Source: Gemmataceae bacterium
GTDB lineage: Bacteria; Planctomycetota; Planctomycetia; Gemmatales; Gemmataceae
Direction: 5' to 3'
Assembly: GCA_947490035.1 (NCBI GenBank)
Contig: CANLGS010000007.1
Span: 1 to 19,470 of the forward strand
Length of the DNA: 19,470 nt
In this document: positions 15,893-19,470 of the stretch, piece by piece
How positions within the stretch are numbered: the first letter of the stretch is position 1
Layout: every line of letters begins with the position of its first letter
Notes under the pieces: generated by a model
Told to the model about the DNA's origin: nothing
Databases searched by the model: none
Seen by the model: only the letters and a program-made list of their open reading frames with translations
Position numbers and translations under genes: made by a program

Positions 15893-15987
15893 GTGGCACA
15901 GACATTCCTGTCTGTGCGGCTGGCCCCTCGAAGCACACAGACAGGAATGTCTGTGCCACAAGAGAAGACCGGTCACGGAGTGACCGG
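15893..15987. repeat. Inverted repeat F, same 24-base arms as B, plus a hairpin
   Basis: Arms 15893-15916 and 15936-15959 are perfectly complementary over 24 bases and identical to the inner arms of repeat B. The loop differs from that of B. The element continues into AGAGAAGACCG (15961-15971) and a hairpin CCGGTCA-CGGAG-TGACCGG (15969-15987). It separates the tRNA-like sequence from the broken small gene. Confidence 0.9.
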
Positions 15988-15995
15988 ACCACACG

Positions 15996-16259
15996 TCAGC
16001 CCTTTGCGGTTTCGGCGTCGCCGGTGGCGCGCAGGTGCGCCTTGCTCAGTTGGTGGAAGTCCGGCACCTCGTCCGCCCGGAGGCGCCGCGTGCCGGCGCC
16101 GAGTACCACCCAACCATCATCCCACGCGCCGTTCTCGCGCAACTTCACGATGCGCCCGGCCGTCGCATACGGTTCGGGAATTCACGACACCGGGACGAGT
16201 TCGCCGTTCTCGACCCGCTTGACCAATCGGCACTGGCGATAGAACACTTCACGAGCCAT
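15996..16259 (-). pseudogene. Small conserved-type protein gene with in-frame TGA at codon 26
   Basis: From ATG 16259, with GGAG eight bases ahead, the frame reads MAREVFYRQCRLVKRVENGE and on to LVPVS, then TGA (16182-16184). It then continues in the same frame with IPEPYATAGRIVKLRENGAW, DDGWVVLGAGTRRLRADEVP and on to a second TGA at 15996-15998. With a Trp at codon 26 this would be an 87-residue protein. I recall small planctomycete and phage proteins with a ..WIPEPFA/WIPEKFA..LR..WDDGW.. pattern, where the residue at this site is Trp. The simplest reading is one G-to-A change (TGG to TGA), hence a recent pseudogene; readthrough is an alternative. The function of the family is unknown. Normal-looking codon use continues after the stop. 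Confidence 0.7.
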
Positions 16260-16306
16260 CGTCGTCTCCGCTGGAGTAGCACCCGCGTGGAGAGACGTGA
16301 AGTGCG

Positions 16307-16323
16307 GGCGCGAGGTTCGCGCC
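16307..16323 (-). terminator. Hairpin after the GT87-like gene
   Basis: GGCGCGA-GGT-TCGCGCC is a perfect 7-pair stem ten bases beyond the TAG stop at 16333. There is no T tract. Confidence 0.45.
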
Positions 16324-16332
16324 AGAGATGGG

Positions 16333-18132
16333 CTACAAGTCTTCTTCGCGCTTCTCGTCGCCGCGCAGCACGCGCACGGCGAACCACACCCACAGCGCGA
16401 GCAGCAGGAACGCGTCCAGCGGGTACTTCACGCTCGTGTCGGCCTTCAGCCGCGGCGTGACCGCGGCGCCGCCGGGTTCGGCCGCCGGAGACGCGTAGTA
16501 GCCGAACCCGACAGTCGCTTCCAGGCTCATCCCGCTAATCCCGTTCTCCAGCACGTAGAGCAGCAGCAGAACCGTCAGCGGGAACGAGTTCACGTGCCCG
16601 AGCATCCGCGCGCCGAACGGCTTCCGCGCGGCCGGAGCGAGCAGTTCGCGGCTCGCGGGCGGGGGCGCGCCGGGGGCGGCGAGCGCCAGCTCGAACGCGC
16701 CGGCGCCCAGCAGCCACCGCCGGTCGGCCGCCAGCACCGCCAGCGCCGCCGCCGCCAGCAGCACGTCGTAGTACATGAACCGGTAGCACGTCAGGTACGC
16801 GCCGAGGAACAGGAACCCGGCACTCAACCCGGTCGCGCGCGCGCGGTAGCCGCGCGCGAGGTATACGAGCGTCGTCCCGCCGAACACGATCCCCCACAGG
16901 GTCCAGCCGAGCGCGTTCGCCAGCGGCGTCTCGCGCTCGCTCTCCGGTTTGGTGAAGTCGTGCAGGATGCGCCGCGGGATGCCGTGCAGGTCGCGACTCA
17001 GGTGAATCCAGTTGTCGTTCACCTTGTACAGCGCCGCCGCTTCTCGCCCGACTTCGAGCCAGTCGAACCACGTCTTCAGCCCGACGAACGGCAGCGTGAG
17101 AGCGCCCAGCGTCACGCCGGTCAGCACCATCGCGGCGCAGAACCGCCACTGCCGCATCAGGAGCGGCACGAGGAAGAAGGACAGCGCCCACACCGGCTTG
17201 AACGCGAACAGCCCCCACACCAGCCCGCCCGCGACCGGGTACCCGCGACTCGTCAGCGCCCAGCCCCAGATCAGGATGCACAGCGACAGCGTCGGGTTCT
17301 GGCCGAGGTCCAGCGCGCCGCGCGTGCCGGGGAACAGCAGGATGCAGAACGTGGCGACCGACCACCAGACGCGCCCGCGTGTGAGCACCTTCACGCCCAG
17401 CCCGGTGAGCAGGATGACGAACAGGCTGAACACCTGGAACGCGCGGTACGCGTGCTGCGGCTTGTCGAAGAGGCCGAGCGGGGCGTAGAAGAGCGCGTGA
17501 ACGGGCGGGTACAGCGGGCCGCCGATCGCCGCCGTGTCCACCGCTGTGACGGTCTCCTTCGTGACGACCGGTTCGTGCTCTTCCCACGCGAGCGCGAGGA
17601 ACGGGTTGCCGGTCGGCCGCGCGAACGGCGCGACCGCGGCGCCGCCCACGGTCTTCCACTCCTTCACCGGCTCCTTCTCGGTGCCCATGAACCAGTTCAT
17701 GAGGTTGTCGGCGTCGTGGTTGGCCGAGCCAGCGGGCGGGGTCGAGGTCGCCAGGTGGCTCGGCACGGCCGGGCCGTTGCGCTGCTCCTGCGTTTCGGCG
17801 TCGTCGGTGTAGCCGGCGCGCAGTACCTGCCACTGCCGCTGCCGGTGGTAGAGTTCGCGCCCGTTGCCGGTGACGAGCATGCGGCCCATCAGCCACTGCC
17901 CGCCGAAGTCGATCTGCGCGTGCCCGCTGTTGCCGTCGGCGCGCTGCTTCTCGGTGGGGACGAACGGCGAGTTGTCGAACCAGGTGAACGCGCGGTAAGT
18001 GAACCCCGCGCCGGTGGCGAGGACGACGACCCACAGCAGCACCGCGACCGCGCGCGGCGTGCCGACCCACGCCCACAGCCGTGCCGGGATGACGTACTCG
18101 CGAGCGGGCGGTGAAGGGAGGGGGGAACTCAC
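16333..18132 (-). CDS. GT87 (DUF2029)-like membrane glycosyltransferase
   Basis: This 599-residue polytopic membrane protein resembles GT87/DUF2029 glycosyltransferases, which move mannose or arabinose from polyprenyl-phosphate donors onto extracytoplasmic acceptors. There is one N-terminal helix ([16 protein letters not shown]), a large polar loop (about 50-210) and then about ten hydrophobic segments. [17 protein letters not shown] and [18 protein letters not shown] (the GQ motif region) and [15 protein letters not shown] are typical of the family. The polar N-terminal loop is longer than usual and contains no motif I know. Family assignment is by recall, and the substrate is unknown. The start is GTG 18132, which overlaps the dapF stop by four bases; a longer frame to 18207 is a shadow of dapF. 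The coupling with dapF may hint at a cell-envelope role. Confidence 0.75.
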   Translation of the reverse strand: MSSPLPSPPAREYVIPARLWAWVGTPRAVAVLLWVVVLATGAGFTYRAFTWFDNSPFVPTEKQRADGNSGHAQIDFGGQWLMGRMLVTGNGRELYHRQRQWQVLRAGYTDDAETQEQRNGPAVPSHLATSTPPAGSANHDADNLMNWFMGTEKEPVKEWKTVGGAAVAPFARPTGNPFLALAWEEHEPVVTKETVTAVDTAAIGGPLYPPVHALFYAPLGLFDKPQHAYRAFQVFSLFVILLTGLGVKVLTRGRVWWSVATFCILLFPGTRGALDLGQNPTLSLCILIWGWALTSRGYPVAGGLVWGLFAFKPVWALSFFLVPLLMRQWRFCAAMVLTGVTLGALTLPFVGLKTWFDWLEVGREAAALYKVNDNWIHLSRDLHGIPRRILHDFTKPESERETPLANALGWTLWGIVFGGTTLVYLARGYRARATGLSAGFLFLGAYLTCYRFMYYDVLLAAAALAVLAADRRWLLGAGAFELALAAPGAPPPASRELLAPAARKPFGARMLGHVNSFPLTVLLLLYVLENGISGMSLEATVGFGYYASPAAEPGGAAVTPRLKADTSVKYPLDAFLLLALWVWFAVRVLRGDEKREEDL

Positions 18133-18986
18133 GCGGTCGGCCACTCGCCGGTGAACACCTCGGTGGCCGGCCCGGTCATGTACACGCAGTTGTCCGCTTC
18201 GGACCATTCCAGTTCGAGGTCGCCGCCGGGCAGGTGCGCGAGCAGCTTACGCGCGGTGCGGCCGGTCAGCACGCCCGCGACGCACACCGCGCACGCCCCG
18301 GTACCGCACGCCAGCGTGATCCCGCTCCCGCGCTCCCATGTCCGCATCGTCACTTCGTTCGGCGAATGCACCTTCACGAAGTGCGCGTTGATGCGGCGGG
18401 GGAAGATGGGGGCGTTCTCGACGAGGGGGCCGCAGCTCGCCAGCGGATCATGGAGCTGTCCGGATTCAAAGAACGCATCGCCGGGGTAGAAGACCGCGTG
18501 CGGGTTGCCCATCGAGACGCACGTCACCTCGTACTCCTCCGGCGCGACGTAGAGCGGCACGTTCACCGGCGGGTCGCCCGGCAGCGTGGTCGGAATCTTC
18601 GCGCTCTCCAGAATCGGCTCCCCCATGTTCACGCGGACGCGAACCGCCTTGCCGTCTTTTACTTCGAGATCGACTGACAGCACGCCGCGACCGGTCTCGA
18701 TGGCGAGCTTCGGCTTCGTCGCGATGCCGTGGTCGTGGACGAACTTCGCGACACAGCGGATGCCGTTGCCGCACATCTCGGACTCGGAGCCGTCCGCGTT
18801 GAACATCCGCATACGGGCGTCGGCGCGCTCGCTGGGGCAGATTAAGATGAGGCCGTCGGAGCCGATGCCGAAGTGCCGGTCGCTGACCGCGACCGCGACC
18901 GCCGCGGGGTCGGCGGGCGGCTTCTGGCGCACGCAATCGACGTACACGTAGTCGTTGCCGATGCCGTGCATCTTCGTGAACCGCAT
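18129..18986 (-). CDS. dapF: Diaminopimelate epimerase
   Basis: This 285-residue cytoplasmic enzyme converts LL- to meso-diaminopimelate, the step before lysine and a peptidoglycan precursor. It works by a two-cysteine, cofactor-free mechanism. Both catalytic cysteines are present: Cys72 in [10 protein letters not shown] and Cys227 in [23 protein letters not shown] (5-17), FNADGSESE (62-70) and SMGNPHAV (158-165) are also typical. The ATG is preceded by GGAG. Its presence shows the lysine/DAP pathway is retained. It is the first gene of a two-gene unit with the GT87-like gene and is divergent from the SWIM gene across an 81-base gap. Confidence 0.96.
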   Translation of the reverse strand: MRFTKMHGIGNDYVYVDCVRQKPPADPAAVAVAVSDRHFGIGSDGLILICPSERADARMRMFNADGSESEMCGNGIRCVAKFVHDHGIATKPKLAIETGRGVLSVDLEVKDGKAVRVRVNMGEPILESAKIPTTLPGDPPVNVPLYVAPEEYEVTCVSMGNPHAVFYPGDAFFESGQLHDPLASCGPLVENAPIFPRRINAHFVKVHSPNEVTMRTWERGSGITLACGTGACAVCVAGVLTGRTARKLLAHLPGGDLELEWSEADNCVYMTGPATEVFTGEWPTA

Positions 18987-19055
18987 GTCGCCGCTCCGCG
19001 GGTGAGTTCAGGAATTGTAACGGTGCGGGGTGTGCCGAACAGTAGCGGCGGCTCT

Positions 19056-19061
19056 TAGAAT
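19056..19061 (+). promoter_or_regulatory. -10-like box for a possibly leaderless SWIM-gene transcript
   Basis: TAGAAT ends six bases before the ATG at 19068, and no ribosome site lies between them. The same spacing is seen ahead of the dus gene. No clear -35 is present. Confidence 0.35.
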
Positions 19062-19067
19062 TGCGTC

Positions 19068-19457
19068 ATGGGAACGGCCAAGCCGAAAGCGCGGACCGTG
19101 CGCCTCGCGTACCCGCCGGACGCGAACGGCGTCGGCGTGCTCTGTCTGGACATCGACGGGAAGTGCCAGTTCTACACGTTCCGCGAGATGCGGTGCGACA
19201 TCGGCGGTCGCGGGTTCTCGATCCACCGGCTCGGCCAGGGCGAGCTGTACCACGTCCGCGTCGGCAAGCCGGAAGACACGTCGTGCGAGTGCATGGGCTT
19301 CCTGCGCTGGGACCACTGCAAGCACGTCGCCGGACTGAAATCGCTCATCAAGAAGGGCGAGTTGCCGAAGCGCGAATTTCAACGCGCCGAGGTATTGGTT
19401 TCTCCCTCTCCCCTTGCGGGAGAGGGTGGCGGCGCTTCGCCGACGGGTGAGGGGTAA
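19068..19457 (+). CDS. SWIM zinc-finger small protein with repeat-derived C-terminus
   Basis: This 129-residue protein carries CECMGFLRWDHCKHVAGL (about residues 73-90), which fits the SWIM zinc-finger pattern CxCx(n)CxH (Cys73, Cys75, Cys84, His86). Such motifs bind zinc and mediate contacts with DNA or protein. The first 70 residues appear to be a small beta-rich domain (GVGVLCLDIDGKCQFYTFRE). From memory, planctomycetes have several proteins of this design; function unknown. The last 18 residues or so (from SPSPLAGEGG) are encoded by a dispersed repeat and probably replaced the original end. The ATG has no ribosome site but does have a close -10-like box. Confidence 0.78.
   Translation: MGTAKPKARTVRLAYPPDANGVGVLCLDIDGKCQFYTFREMRCDIGGRGFSIHRLGQGELYHVRVGKPEDTSCECMGFLRWDHCKHVAGLKSLIKKGELPKREFQRAEVLVSPSPLAGEGGGASPTGEG
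19404..19454. repeat. Dispersed 'SPSPLAGEGG' palindromic repeat inside a coding end
   Basis: Two hairpins occur: CCCTCTCCC-CTTGC-GGGAGAGGG (19404-19426) and CGGCG-CTT-CGCCG (19430-19442). From memory this sequence recurs in many bacterial genomes between genes. Here it forms the C-terminal codons of the SWIM-motif gene, whose TAA stop at 19455-19457 follows directly. Confidence 0.7.
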
Positions 19458-19470
19458 GACTTCACGCACG

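Noticed and set aside
14616..15992. Minus-strand 458-codon open frame across transaldolase
   Set aside because: It is antisense to a clear transaldolase, and its start is made from repeat sequence (the VAQTFLSV-type peptide is a translation of repeat F).
16182..16184. TGA read as selenocysteine or reassigned to Trp genome-wide
   Set aside because: No SECIS-like hairpin was evident just after the TGA, and several genes in the window (SDR, dus, dapF, DUF1549/DUF1553) end in TGA as a normal stop.
18133..18207. N-terminal extension of the GT87-like protein
   Set aside because: It overlaps the end of dapF; GTG at 18132 overlapping the dapF stop is the better start.

Overview
The window (about 19.5 kb, high GC) looks like chromosome from a planctomycete, most likely Gemmata or a close relative in Gemmataceae. 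This rests on the gene families: a WD40 / DUF1549-DUF1553 / DUF1501 operon, two Uma2-family proteins, a planctomycete-expanded 'MTE-EW' family of unknown function, a SWIM zinc-finger small protein, a neutral-ceramidase-like hydrolase, and many long intergenic inverted repeats. I see no phage, insertion sequence, integrase, CRISPR array or rRNA. No database search was possible, so family assignments rest on motifs and recall.

Layout. 1-2193 (+): the 3' part of a major facilitator transporter, coupled by a 4-base overlap to a ceramidase-like hydrolase. 2270-8749 (-): a four-gene exported-protein operon, read from right to left as a seven-bladed WD40 protein, a cytochrome-type DUF1549/DUF1553 protein with a Big2 domain, and two Tat-signal DUF1501 proteins. 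8852-10994 (+): a Uma2 protein, an SDR oxidoreductase with its own promoter, and an unrecognised conserved-looking protein. 11136-13286 (-): an exported protein with a C-terminal CxxCH haem motif, a second Uma2 protein and the MTE-EW family protein. 13362-15692 (+): a DusB-like tRNA-dihydrouridine synthase and transaldolase. 15697-16259: two inverted repeats flanking a tRNA-Cys-like sequence with an abnormal D-arm, then a small minus-strand gene broken by an in-frame TGA. 16333-18986 (-): dapF coupled by a 4-base overlap to a GT87-like membrane glycosyltransferase. 19068-19457 (+): a SWIM-motif protein whose C-terminus is made of a dispersed repeat.

The most unusual structure is a set of six long inverted repeats (A 2191-2272, B 3558-3697, C 11012-11128, D 14471-14572, E 15697-15791, F 15893-15987). 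All lie between genes, mostly within a few bases of a stop codon. Their arms belong to at least five unrelated sequences, but B and F share a 24-base arm, and A, E and F share the exact 11-mer AGAGAAGACCG near their centres, with near matches in C and D. In A the stop codons of both convergent genes are part of the repeat. This pattern suggests a modular family of palindromic elements that may act as terminators or be mobilised in trans. The other points worth attention are the odd tRNA-Cys-like sequence between E and F, the TGA at an expected Trp codon in the small gene beside it, two probable leaderless genes, and a 26-base direct repeat found ahead of two genes.
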